A DNA stretch of 20,457 bases from JBBQFC01 sp038321615. GTDB lineage: Bacteria > Bacteroidota > Bacteroidia > Flavobacteriales_D > Cryomorphaceae. Made by a program: the position numbers and the translations under genes. This document shows, one piece after another, positions 7,586 through 15,332 of the stretch (within the stretch, counting starts at the first letter, position 1; each line of letters opens with the position of its first letter). The stretch spans positions 1 through 20,457 of the forward strand of contig JBBQFC010000058.1 of NCBI GenBank assembly GCA_038321615.1, in the 5' to 3' direction. A model generated the notes under the pieces. The model was given only the letters and a program-made list of their open reading frames with translations, was not told the DNA's origin and ran no database searches.

Positions 7586-10123
7586 TCAGTTTTCTATATT
7601 TTGAGCTTCTCTCTTCAAGAACTGTTCCAAAGCATATTCGTCGGAAATAAGGACTTGGCGCGCTTTGCTTCCTTCAAAGGGCCCTACTATGCCGGCCGCT
7701 TCTAATTGGTCTACAATTCTTCCAGCCCTGTTGTAGCCCAATTTTAGCTTGCGCTGGATAAGCGAAGTGGATCCTTGCTGGTTTATTACGATAACCCTCG
7801 CCGCGTCTTCGAAGAGCGGGTCTCGATCGCCTAAGTCAATTTCAGAAAGGCCGCCCCCGTCTTCGGTTTCCACTTCCGGAAGATTGAGCGCCGATGCATA
7901 ACCGCGCTGATTACCAATATATTCGGTAATTTCATCTACTTCGGGTGTATCCACAAATCCGCATTGTATGCGTATCAAATCGTTGCCGGTAGAAAGCAGC
8001 ATGTCGCCTCGACCGATTAATTGATCCGCTCCGCTAGCGTCAAGAATCGTTCGCGAATCAATTTTTGAAGAAACTCTGAAAGCTATCCTTGCCGGGAAGT
8101 TTGCTTTTATTACACCGGTAATGATATTTACCGAAGGACGCTGTGTGGCGATAATCAAGTGAATACCTATTGCCCGGGCCAATTGCGCCAATCGCGCTAT
8201 GGGCGTTTCTACTTCCTTGCCAGCGGTCATTATCAAGTCGGCAAACTCATCGACTACCAGCACAATATAGGGCAAGAACTTATGACCTTTCTCGGGATTC
8301 AATCGCCGGTTGATGAACTTCGTGTTGTACTCTTTAATATTTCGTACCCCGGCATTCTTGAGCATCTCATACCGATTGTCCATTTCGATACACAAGCTAT
8401 TAAGGGTTTTTACCACTTTGGAAGTGTCGGTAATGATTGCTTCTTCTTCATCGGGCAGTTTAGCCAAATAATGGCGCTCGATTTTATTAAAGAGGGTAAG
8501 TTCCACTTTCTTTGGATCGACTAATACAAACTTTATCTGCGAAGGGTGGCGCTTGTAAAGCAAGGATACCAAGATGGCATTCAGTCCCACCGATTTTCCT
8601 TGTCCCGTGGCTCCCGCCATCAATAAGTGGGGCATTTTTGTCAAATCGGCGATATACGTCTCGTTCGAGATAGTTTTACCTAAGGCGATGGGCAAATCGA
8701 AGGTGGAGTTTTGAAACTTTTCGGAAGCGATAAGGCTGCGCATCGACACGATGTCGGGTGTGCTATTCGGAACTTCGATACCAATGGTGCCCTTGCCCGG
8801 AATGGGAGCAATAATACGTATGCCCAATGCCGCTAAGCTCAACGCAATATCATCTTCCAGACTTTTAATTCGGCTGATGCGCACGCCCGGCTCGGGGACT
8901 ATTTCGTAGAGGGTAACAGTGGGTCCAATCGTAGCTTTGATTTTCTCGATACCGATCTTGTAATGCGAAAGCGTAGTGACAATCTTATTCTTATTTTCTT
9001 CAAGCTCTTCCTTGGTCACTACAATTTTACCTCCACCATAATCGTGAAGTAGATCTACCGGTGGCATTTTAAAGTCTGCCAAGTCGAGCGTAGGATCGTA
9101 CTCGCCAAAGTCCTTCACTTTCTTCTCCAATTCAGCATCCGTCAATTCCTTATCCACAATGGCAGGAGCCACTTCCAGTTCTTCTTCCTTTTCAGATTCG
9201 GGCTCTTCGGCTATTTCAATTTCTAAATCCAAGGTATTTCTCTTTACCACGGCAATAGGAGTAGGCGCTGGTCTAAATTCATCCTCATCGTCTGCAAAAG
9301 GATTCTCGTCAAGCTCCTCATCTTCAAGGGCAAGTTGAGCCGCAGTTTTGAACTGATCCTTTTCGGCGATGGTATCGTGGAATTTTTTTTCGTCATCTTC
9401 GTCCTCATCGGAGTCTAAGTATGCGCGGGAATCTTTCACTTTGTTTTTAGCCGAGTTAAAAAGGCTTCCAATAAGGCCGGACGATTTTTCTAGTATGGGT
9501 TGAACCCAAGCGAAAGACGGATTAAATACGATAATGATGTAGGAAAGTCCGGAGAAGAGCAATAGAATACCCGTACCCGCTAAGCCGATTTTGCCTTTCA
9601 GTATATAGTTGAGCTCATACCCGAAAGCGCCGCCAATAATTTGGGCATCGGGCCAATAGAATACAAAGGACAGAATAGGATAAAAAACGACCATTGCCAT
9701 CAAGCATTTGAAGCTGCTGCTCCAAATAGGCAAAAGCGCCTTTCCAAATAGAATGCGAAACCCGAAATTGAAGAAAAGAAAGATGAACAAACAACTCACC
9801 ACTCCAAACCACTGGTATATAAACACATGGCCTACCATAGCCCCCAGCGGGCCCAGCCAATTCTCAGCATCGTAGTTACCGTCACGAAATACACTCCACC
9901 AACTATCAGAGAGCATGGATTGGTCAGCCTTCCACGTGAAAAAGAAACTGGTGAACGCGATAAAACAGTAGATGCTGAGCGCAAACAATGCCAACCCCGC
10001 TATCTTCAGAAAGCGGCGGTCTTCCCAGAATTTTTTCGATACAGCTTCACCTTTAGTGGCCTTGCTCTTGGTATCGGTCTTTGCTGTAGATTGAACTGAT
10101 TTTAACTTGTTTTTACCCGCCAT
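7586..10123 (-). CDS. ftsK: DNA translocase FtsK
   Basis: An 845-residue septal DNA pump that clears the chromosome terminus during division. After a basic N-terminus there are about four membrane segments (near residues 40-62, 92-122, 138-156 and 178-200). A very acidic linker follows, about 235-345, with runs of D and E such as DSDEDEDDEKK. The RecA-like motor carries Walker A GATGQGKS (504-511) and Walker B VLVVDEFADL (621-630), followed by ATQRPSVNIITG. The C-terminal winged-helix gamma domain (about 770-838) contains QGSTSLIQRKLKLGYNRAGR, which reads KOPS-type polar DNA sequences. All motor motifs are intact and the length is normal for Bacteroidota, which have a short linker compared with E. 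coli. It heads the minus-strand block ftsK-lolA-(dehydrogenase). Confidence 0.97.
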   Translation of the reverse strand: MAGKNKLKSVQSTAKTDTKSKATKGEAVSKKFWEDRRFLKIAGLALFALSIYCFIAFTSFFFTWKADQSMLSDSWWSVFRDGNYDAENWLGPLGAMVGHVFIYQWFGVVSCLFIFLFFNFGFRILFGKALLPIWSSSFKCLMAMVVFYPILSFVFYWPDAQIIGGAFGYELNYILKGKIGLAGTGILLLFSGLSYIIIVFNPSFAWVQPILEKSSGLIGSLFNSAKNKVKDSRAYLDSDEDEDDEKKFHDTIAEKDQFKTAAQLALEDEELDENPFADDEDEFRPAPTPIAVVKRNTLDLEIEIAEEPESEKEEELEVAPAIVDKELTDAELEKKVKDFGEYDPTLDLADFKMPPVDLLHDYGGGKIVVTKEELEENKNKIVTTLSHYKIGIEKIKATIGPTVTLYEIVPEPGVRISRIKSLEDDIALSLAALGIRIIAPIPGKGTIGIEVPNSTPDIVSMRSLIASEKFQNSTFDLPIALGKTISNETYIADLTKMPHLLMAGATGQGKSVGLNAILVSLLYKRHPSQIKFVLVDPKKVELTLFNKIERHYLAKLPDEEEAIITDTSKVVKTLNSLCIEMDNRYEMLKNAGVRNIKEYNTKFINRRLNPEKGHKFLPYIVLVVDEFADLIMTAGKEVETPIARLAQLARAIGIHLIIATQRPSVNIITGVIKANFPARIAFRVSSKIDSRTILDASGADQLIGRGDMLLSTGNDLIRIQCGFVDTPEVDEITEYIGNQRGYASALNLPEVETEDGGGLSEIDLGDRDPLFEDAARVIVINQQGSTSLIQRKLKLGYNRAGRIVDQLEAAGIVGPFEGSKARQVLISDEYALEQFLKREAQNIEN

Positions 10124-10157
10124 ATTATACTGCGCCTTTTAGGCCTATGCCAATTTT

Positions 10158-10191
10158 CAAATTTACGTCCAATGCCTTTTCTAAACGCCAA
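10158..10191 (-). promoter_or_regulatory. Predicted ftsK promoter
   Basis: On the minus strand TAAATTTG (10165-10158) fits TAnnTTTG exactly. A TTG lies upstream at 10191-10189 with a 23-nt spacer, at the long end of the accepted range. The start of transcription would be near 10151, about 28 nt before the ATG at 10123. It would drive ftsK and lolA. Confidence 0.5.
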
Positions 10192-10270
10192 ATCCGAATG
10201 TCTATTTCAACAAGGTTATGTTGATCATTCAGTGTTGCTTTCCGATGGTTCCCAGCCGAATGAATTGAAG

Positions 10271-10278
10271 TAGATTTG
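10271..10278 (+). promoter_or_regulatory. Predicted -7 box of msrA
   Basis: TAGATTTG is an exact match to TAnnTTTG and ends 15 nt before the msrA ATG at 10294, predicting a leader of roughly 10 nt. No TTG is found at the expected -33 distance, so promoter strength is uncertain. It shares the 170-bp divergent region with the ftsK promoter. Confidence 0.4.
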
Positions 10279-10293
10279 TAGAGAATTAATAAC

Positions 10294-10854
10294 ATGAGTA
10301 TGAACGAGAATCAAAATTTAGAATTGGCCACGCTTGGAGCAGGCTGTTTTTGGTGTGTGGAAGCTGTGTTTCTGAGTATGGAAGGGGTGGAGCAAGTCTT
10401 ACCTGGTTACTGTGGTGGACATGTGAAAAATCCGGCTTACCGCGAAGTATGCAACGGTACAACCGGTCATGCCGAAGTGGTGCGAGTTGCTTTCGATCCC
10501 GAAATCCTTTCCTTCAATAAACTTCTGGAAGTCTTCTTTTCGGTACACGACCCTACCACGCTCAACCGCCAAGGTGGGGATGTAGGAACCCAATATCGAA
10601 GTGCCATATTCTATCACAGCGAAGCGCAGAAAGAAGCGGCTGAGAAAGCTATACAGGCTTTGAACGAAAGCCAAACCTTTGCTGGCAAAATTGTAACGGT
10701 TGTAGAGCCCATTACTAATTTTTATCCTGCAGAAGATTATCACGTGAATTACTTCGCTCAACACGGCGATCAATCTTATTGCGCTATGGTGATCAGGCCA
10801 AAAATGGATAAATTCAAAAAAAGGTACGCGGAACTGCTCAAAGTTTCGGTCTAA
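10294..10854 (+). CDS. msrA: Peptide-methionine (S)-S-oxide reductase MsrA
   Basis: A 186-residue repair enzyme that reduces the S epimer of methionine sulfoxide in proteins and as free amino acid, using thioredoxin. The catalytic motif GCFWC is at residues 17-21 with nucleophile C18. GYCGGHVKNPAYREVC, NGTTGHAE, FFSVHDPTTLNRQGGDVGTQ and the YFAQHGDQSYCAMVI segment are all standard MsrA. Further cysteines in the GYCGG, REVC and QSYC segments could serve as resolving residues. No signal peptide, so cytoplasmic, and no MsrB fusion. ATG at 10300 is an alternative start two codons in. The next gene begins 7 nt after the stop. Confidence 0.97.
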   Translation: MSMNENQNLELATLGAGCFWCVEAVFLSMEGVEQVLPGYCGGHVKNPAYREVCNGTTGHAEVVRVAFDPEILSFNKLLEVFFSVHDPTTLNRQGGDVGTQYRSAIFYHSEAQKEAAEKAIQALNESQTFAGKIVTVVEPITNFYPAEDYHVNYFAQHGDQSYCAMVIRPKMDKFKKRYAELLKVSV

Positions 10855-10861
10855 GCGGCGT

Positions 10862-11797
10862 ATGCGCTCTTTGGGCTTCTACGGTCGTCGATTCATTGCA
10901 GTTTCTTTTGCCATCAGTTTCGCAGCTGCTCTTAATCCTTCTCAGGCGCAATTATTTGCACCGGCCGACACGCTCAATAAGCCGAAATTAACCGCCTTTG
11001 CTGTTGTTACATCGGCAGGATATACCGGAACCATCATTGGTTTAAACGAACTGTGGTACAAGGATTATCCCCGTAGCGATTTCCATTTTTTTAATGACAA
11101 TGGATCTTGGCTCCAAATGGATAAAATGGGTCATGCGCTTACGGCTTATCAAGTAGGAAGGCTGGGCTATGAGAGTATGCGCTGGACGGGCGCTTCGGAA
11201 CGATCATCGATTTGGATAGGAGGAAATATCGGCTTGGTATTCTTAACATCGGTCGAGTTGCTCGATGGGTTTTCGGAAGAGTGGGGTTTTAGCTACGGAG
11301 ATATGGTTGCAAATGTATCGGGAACCGCCCTTTTCACTGCCCAACAGTTGGTATGGAAGGAGCAACGCCTGGCACTCAAATTCAGCTATTCTGCATCCGA
11401 TTATGCCAAATACCGACCTGAAACGCTTGGCGCTGGTGGCTTAGAAAGCCTGTTTAAGGACTACAATGGGCAGACTATTTGGTTGTCAATTAACCCATCT
11501 TCTTTTTTCCATCGGCAGCAAAAGTTCTTGCCTTGGCTAAGCCTATCACTCGGCTACAGCGGAAACGGAATGCTCGGCGGTGACTTTAATCCGATTGTCA
11601 ACAGTGAAGGAATTCAGCTTCCTATCATCGAGCCTTACCGACAATACTTTCTCAGTTTCGATATTGATCTTCAACGAATTCCTACAAAATCGCACTTTCT
11701 GAAATCCGTTTTCAGCGTGGTAGGGTTTATAAAAGTGCCTGCTCCCACAGTGGGATTCAGTCAGAATTCAGTCCGTTGGCATTGGATCTACTTTTGA
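10862..11797 (+). CDS. DUF2279 family exported protein
   Basis: A 311-residue protein of the DUF2279 family, which is uncharacterised and common in Bacteroidota. A signal peptide fits residues 1-29 (basic MRSLGFYGRR, hydrophobic core, then SQAQ). The family core shows a hydrophobic segment AGYTGTIIGLNELWYKDYPR, then DKMGHALTAYQVGR, an inner hydrophobic segment, and GFSEEWGFSYGDMVANVSG. The conserved charged and histidine residues within hydrophobic helices suggest a membrane-associated protein. The C-terminal half alternates in a way that may form beta strands, and the chain ends in WHWIYF; an aromatic last residue is usual for outer membrane beta-barrel proteins, so an outer membrane location is possible (inference). 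It follows msrA by 7 nt and is probably co-transcribed, though no functional link is known. Confidence 0.8.
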   Translation: MRSLGFYGRRFIAVSFAISFAAALNPSQAQLFAPADTLNKPKLTAFAVVTSAGYTGTIIGLNELWYKDYPRSDFHFFNDNGSWLQMDKMGHALTAYQVGRLGYESMRWTGASERSSIWIGGNIGLVFLTSVELLDGFSEEWGFSYGDMVANVSGTALFTAQQLVWKEQRLALKFSYSASDYAKYRPETLGAGGLESLFKDYNGQTIWLSINPSSFFHRQQKFLPWLSLSLGYSGNGMLGGDFNPIVNSEGIQLPIIEPYRQYFLSFDIDLQRIPTKSHFLKSVFSVVGFIKVPAPTVGFSQNSVRWHWIYF

Positions 11798-12226
11798 CAT
11801 CTTAGTCGAACTATATTCATTGGTAATTGTCCGCTTTACACGGATGCGATCACTAAATAATCCGTACTAATTATTTCAATCATACGGTTTGTTTGGGCTG
11901 CCTCCGCCGGTCGTTGAGTCGGTGTGAAGGACACTATCTGTAAAGATGGTTCCCGTCAAGCGAGCGCCCACTGCAAGTGATCTGAGATTAGAGATGTGTT
12001 GACCGACAACTAAGTTGGTTATCTGCGATGTCAAAGAAGTTTTCAAGATTGTAAAACACAATTTGATGCGAACAAATATCATAAGGTATGCGAGCGATAA
12101 TAGAACGAGACGCTGAAAAAGCACAAATTATTCCAAGACCAATGAGTAATTTCGTAACCCCAACAAAGCGCAGCGCGATGCCATGTTTCGCCATAGCCAA
12201 ACTGAGCTACATTCAAATTGCCTGTA
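11798..12226. other. 429-bp region without a clear intact gene
   Basis: This is the longest stretch without a confident gene. It follows the DUF2279 stop and precedes the Smr gene on the same strand. No tRNA, repeat family or strong hairpin terminator is evident, and I found no good TAnnTTTG box for the Smr gene within it. The minus strand carries two overlapping short frames with coding-like fragments, described separately as a possible gene relic. Confidence 0.6.
11988..12200 (-). pseudogene. Possible relic of an endonuclease/exonuclease/phosphatase family gene
   Basis: The minus-strand frame from 12200 (TTG; ATG at 12194) begins with a plausible signal-like stretch (VTKLLIGLGIICAFSAS) and then reads HQIVFYNLENFFDIADN. 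'FYNxENxFD' is the characteristic N-terminal strand of Bacteroidota endonuclease/exonuclease/phosphatase proteins, where the asparagine and glutamate act in metal binding. The frame stops soon after, at 11988. In a second frame about 20 codons further on, ISDHL appears, recalling the C-terminal SDH motif of the same superfamily. A gene with most of its middle deleted and a frameshift would explain both. Intact family members have about 300 residues or more, so this cannot be functional. Chance similarity over such a short stretch is possible. Confidence 0.35.
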
Positions 12227-12781
12227 ATGAATACATTTAAAGAAGGAGAGCAGCTGAGTTTACTCGATGAAGTTGGCTCAGTGAAAGTAATAAAATCGAA
12301 CGGCGATCAAGTTTGTGTTGAAGACGAGTGGGGTATAGCGTTTTGGGTGCCCGCCGCGAAGCTTGTCAGACCCTTGCTAAAATTGAAAGGTGAATTAGTA
12401 CCCGATGGTATTGCTGCCAGCCGTGATGTTGATCAAAAGCTTAAAAAGGGCGCAACATCTAAAAAGGCATCCCACTCGAAACGCGAAGAAGACATTTGGG
12501 AATTGGATCTACACATGGAAGAACTTAATCCCAATGCGAGCACACAAAGCAAATCCTATCAACATGCCTTAGCCGCTCAGCTTAGCGCCTTTCGCACCTT
12601 CATTAAACGAGCCAAAAACCTGCAACAACAAAACGTGGTGGTGATACATGGCGAAGGCGATGGAGTGCTTAAAAGCGAAATCCACTTACAGCTTATGCAA
12701 ATGGGGCAAACAACCTTCAGCGACGCTGATATTAATCGCTATGGTAAAGGAGCCACTCAAATCGTGTTGGACTTAAGTTAG
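12227..12781 (+). CDS. Compact Smr-domain protein (DUF2027-like N-terminus)
   Basis: A 184-residue protein; I take the ATG at 12227 over a TTG three codons upstream. The N-terminal 50 residues (EGEQLSLLDEVGSVKVIKSN, then VEDEWGIAFWVPAAKLV) resemble the small SH3-like module that opens Bacteroidota DUF2027/Smr proteins. A lysine-rich linker, about 65-88, leads to a C-terminal Smr domain with LDLH (93-96) and HGEGDGVL (141-148), ending YGKGATQIVLDL. Smr domains bind and nick branched or structured nucleic acids and also occur at the end of MutS2; some act on RNA in ribosome rescue. At 184 residues it lacks the middle domain found in the usual 340-residue or longer family members. Cytoplasmic. 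Its stop abuts the convergent gene with no spacer. Confidence 0.85.
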   Translation: MNTFKEGEQLSLLDEVGSVKVIKSNGDQVCVEDEWGIAFWVPAAKLVRPLLKLKGELVPDGIAASRDVDQKLKKGATSKKASHSKREEDIWELDLHMEELNPNASTQSKSYQHALAAQLSAFRTFIKRAKNLQQQNVVVIHGEGDGVLKSEIHLQLMQMGQTTFSDADINRYGKGATQIVLDLS

Positions 12782-13429
12782 CTATTTAAGCACAGCAAAG
12801 GCTCTGGCGAATGTTTCGAATGGAATCTCCTTCACCTGCGATGCTATATCAAATAAGCCATCGCTCAAAGTTTGCTCAACGATTGATGCGCACGTATAGA
12901 AGATTTTCATGTGGTCTTGCCTTACTGCATATTCGAGAGGTAATCCGTCAATGGCTTTAAATGCGGGTAAGGTGCGGGGAGCATTTACTTCTGTGGTGAA
13001 AAATACATCAATAGTATCGCCTTCAATAACCGAGTAGGCGTGCGAACATAGATAGCCAGCAATTTCTTTTGTCTGCGAAGTATGTACGAAGCTCATTTCA
13101 TGAATAGGTTGAAGTTTGTTTATATCCTGCTGATCCATGGGGACTTGAAAGGTTTGTCCCATAAGCGTCATCAATAGAATAGTAGCTCCATTGGTGTTGT
13201 CCACAATGTAAGATTGTTGCCCTCCTCCAGCGATGTTTTGATCAAACCGTGTTTTTTGATCTTTAATATGCAGCGTGCTCAGCTTTGGCATAAAATCAAT
13301 CAAGGCCTTGACGGTGTAATCTCCCTCGTACCTCACATCATAAACAATAGTTCCCTGAAATGAGGATTGTGCATTGACGTGCGCGGCTGTCAAGTAAGTA
13401 AAGGAGAGAAAAATGTATAGTCTCATCAT
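12782..13429 (-). CDS. Exported DUF4412/GLPGLI-like protein (paralogue of upstream gene)
   Basis: A 215-residue protein with a signal peptide (about residues 1-20, cleavage near VNAQ). The mature part starts SSFQGTIVYDVRYEG, then VKALIDFMPKLSTLHI, TKEIAGYLCSHAYSV, DVFFTTEV, and DGLPLEYAVRQDHMKIFYTC. This order (G.I.Y, MP, IAGY.C..A, F.T.E, dGLPLEY) is that of the DUF4412 and GLPGLI-type periplasmic proteins widespread in Bacteroidota, whose function is unknown; they may resemble LolA-like or lipid-binding folds. The gene overlaps the upstream one by 4 nt in an ATGATGA sequence, where both ATGs are usable, indicating translational coupling. It shares this arrangement and spaced motifs with that neighbour, so the two are probably an old tandem duplication. 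Confidence 0.72.
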   Translation of the reverse strand: MMRLYIFLSFTYLTAAHVNAQSSFQGTIVYDVRYEGDYTVKALIDFMPKLSTLHIKDQKTRFDQNIAGGGQQSYIVDNTNGATILLMTLMGQTFQVPMDQQDINKLQPIHEMSFVHTSQTKEIAGYLCSHAYSVIEGDTIDVFFTTEVNAPRTLPAFKAIDGLPLEYAVRQDHMKIFYTCASIVEQTLSDGLFDIASQVKEIPFETFARAFAVLK

Positions 13430-14172
13430 AATTCAAAAGTTTCTACGAGTTGTTCTAATTCAATGTTCATTGCCTCACGTGAAATGGTCTCAAAATCGTC
13501 GGCTTTCTGGTTGATTATATCTTGTACAGGTTCCGACTTGATTGATTTGGCCTCTAAGTGCATCCGAATGCCAAATTGCTCAATATCATAAACCATCAAT
13601 ACACCATCAATTTCGTGGTATTGCGTACACCAATTCGGACTATTCATCCGGATAGCATTGGTGTAGTAAATGCTCACTTCGGGGCTGTCAACTCTTTCTG
13701 ATATCATTAGCGCTTTTTTGCACATCACACCCGCTATTGTAGCTGTATCTTCCGTGGTGATAAACGTGAACTTTGGAAACTCAGCTAGCATTTTCATGAC
13801 CTCCGAATCGTTCATAATAACTTTGATTTTCTTTTTAAACACCTTGAGGTGATGCTCTACTGACATATCCGCACGGTCGGCTTGAACCCGATTTTTAAAC
13901 ATCCCACCTGCCGCATCAAAGTATGATGCGAAAGAATTTTCGGTAAAAGCATAGGTCATAGTTTCTGGCAAAAGCGTGGCCGTTATGCTCTCGTCGCTCA
14001 CATCGGGAAAACTAATGGAGTACTCAATTATACCTTCCTTCATTCTGCTATCAAAAACGCGGTCTGAAATCTGATTGCACGCCGCGACAAGAAATGCCAT
14101 AATTATTAGTGGACTCACCCACACCAGGCGCATAGCCCATTTATTTAAACTCTGAGATAAATCTGATTGCAT
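13426..14172 (-). CDS. Lipoprotein, DUF4412/GLPGLI-like
   Basis: A 248-residue probable lipoprotein. From the ATG at 14133 (residue 14) the signal would read MRLVWVSPLIIMAFLVAAC, with a lipobox LVAAC, and this shorter start looks more natural than the one given, which adds 13 residues. The mature protein opens KEGIIEYSISFP, with LLPETMTYAF, then a segment TATIAGVMCKKALM, VSIYYTNAI, and IDGVLMVYDIEQFGIRMHLEA. These correspond in order to the landmarks of the downstream protein (G.I.Y, MP, IAGYLC, TTEV, IDGLPLEY). The family is uncharacterised. It is the first gene of a two-gene unit and is divergent from the arginase gene across 179 bp. No convincing TAnnTTTG box was found for it. Confidence 0.7.
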   Translation of the reverse strand: MQSDLSQSLNKWAMRLVWVSPLIIMAFLVAACNQISDRVFDSRMKEGIIEYSISFPDVSDESITATLLPETMTYAFTENSFASYFDAAGGMFKNRVQADRADMSVEHHLKVFKKKIKVIMNDSEVMKMLAEFPKFTFITTEDTATIAGVMCKKALMISERVDSPEVSIYYTNAIRMNSPNWCTQYHEIDGVLMVYDIEQFGIRMHLEAKSIKSEPVQDIINQKADDFETISREAMNIELEQLVETFEL

Positions 14173-14293
14173 AAGCTTAAAGGGGGTTAAAGCGGTTGAT
14201 GATTTACAACGCCTATTACGATGCTTAAATCATTTTGTTTCGACGCAGTTAACCGCGACTAAACCATTATGGTACTTTGAGATTCTCATTCAA

Positions 14294-14322
14294 TTGCCAC
14301 TCTGTATAATTTCCCATCTTTG
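14294..14322 (+). promoter_or_regulatory. Predicted promoter of the arginase-CtlX-ArgS unit
   Basis: CATCTTTG (14315-14322) matches TAnnTTTG except for the first base, and TTG at 14294-14296 is 18 nt upstream. Transcription would start near 14327, giving a leader of about 25 nt before the ATG at 14352. A TATAAT string at 14305-14310 sits inside the spacer but has no role expected for the Bacteroidota sigma factor. Confidence 0.42.
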
Positions 14323-14351
14323 CAGCCCCAAACCATACCACTTACCTCTTT

Positions 14352-15308
14352 ATGAATAACAACGTAGAAATCATTTCCGTGCCTTCGGAGGTTGGAGCGG
14401 GGACACGCGGCGCCCGTTTGGGAATAGAAGCATTAATCAGCGCCGGACACACCAAGGAATCGAAGTTTTTCACGAAATTTCCTTATGCAGAAGTGGCTGT
14501 GTTCAATGAAGCGCTCTATGAAAAACCCGATACCAAACATGCCAAGCATATCGAAAGCGTATATGCCACCTGCACTGCTCTGGCTCGCGAAGTTTCTACG
14601 GTTTTGGGCCGCGACCATTTCCCGCTTGTAATATCGGGCGATCACAGCTCCGCAGCAGGAAGTATAGCCGGTGTTAAAACAGCCTTTCCCGATCAGCGCA
14701 TTGGCGTTATCTGGATCGATGCCCACCCCGATTTGCAGACTCCTTTCACCTCTGAAACTGGTAATATGCACGGCATGCCCCTTGCCGTTTCGCTTGCCGT
14801 CGACAATCAAGAGATGGCGGTTAATCAACCGGCCCCCAAAACGTTGAAACTTTGGGAAGAATTGAAGAATGTTTGGGTAAATGGCCCAAAAATAAAACCG
14901 GAAGATTTGGTTTTTATAGCCATTCGCGATATTGATGAACCCGAGCAAGATATTATAACACGTATGGGAATTCGACAAATAACCGTCGCCGACGTGCGTG
15001 CGTCAGGAGGAGCAGAAGCGGCTAAAGATGCCCTGGAGAAGCTCAGCGGCTGCGATAAGATTTACATTAGTTTCGATGTCGACTCTCTCGACCCGAGTTT
15101 CTCGCTAGGCACTGGCACTCCAGTCGATGAGGGCCTTACGGTCCTAGAAGCAAATGACCTACTCACCAACCTGGTGACCAGCCACAACGTGTGTTGTCTG
15201 GAAATGACCGAAATCAACCCGCTGCTCGATGAAACCAATAAAATGGCTTCTATCGCTTTCGATTTGCTCACCGCTGCGGCACACGCCCGATTAACAAGCA
15301 TCAATTAA
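14352..15308 (+). CDS. rocF: Arginase
   Basis: A 318-residue cytoplasmic ureohydrolase that splits arginine into ornithine and urea with two Mn ions. Metal-binding residues are visible: H98 in GDHSSAAG, D123, H125 and D127 in IDAHPD, and D242 and D244 in SFDVDSLDP. GNMHGMPLA (H140) is the arginase-type signature that separates it from agmatinase and formiminoglutamase, and E287 lies in EINPLLDE. Length fits. Arginase is favoured over agmatinase, but substrate preference is not proven by sequence. It is followed after 24 nt by ctlX, in the same direction and probably the same transcript, so the pair would turn both arginine and citrulline into ornithine. Confidence 0.9.
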   Translation: MNNNVEIISVPSEVGAGTRGARLGIEALISAGHTKESKFFTKFPYAEVAVFNEALYEKPDTKHAKHIESVYATCTALAREVSTVLGRDHFPLVISGDHSSAAGSIAGVKTAFPDQRIGVIWIDAHPDLQTPFTSETGNMHGMPLAVSLAVDNQEMAVNQPAPKTLKLWEELKNVWVNGPKIKPEDLVFIAIRDIDEPEQDIITRMGIRQITVADVRASGGAEAAKDALEKLSGCDKIYISFDVDSLDPSFSLGTGTPVDEGLTVLEANDLLTNLVTSHNVCCLEMTEINPLLDETNKMASIAFDLLTAAAHARLTSIN

Positions 15309-15332
15309 GATCTTTACTTCGCTACCTTAAAT

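Noticed and set aside
11876..12124. An 82-codon minus-strand frame in the 11.8-12.2 kb gap as a real small gene
   Set aside because: No recognised motif and it overlaps the other short frame; better explained as part of the frame-shifted relic.
14305..14310. TATAAT as a sigma70 -10 box for arginase
   Set aside because: No matching -35 TTGACA, and the primary sigma factor of Bacteroidota reads TAnnTTTG; the string lies in the spacer of a better candidate.
14433..14978. A 181-codon minus-strand frame opposite the arginase gene
   Set aside because: Fully covered by the intact arginase frame with all metal ligands; no family resemblance.
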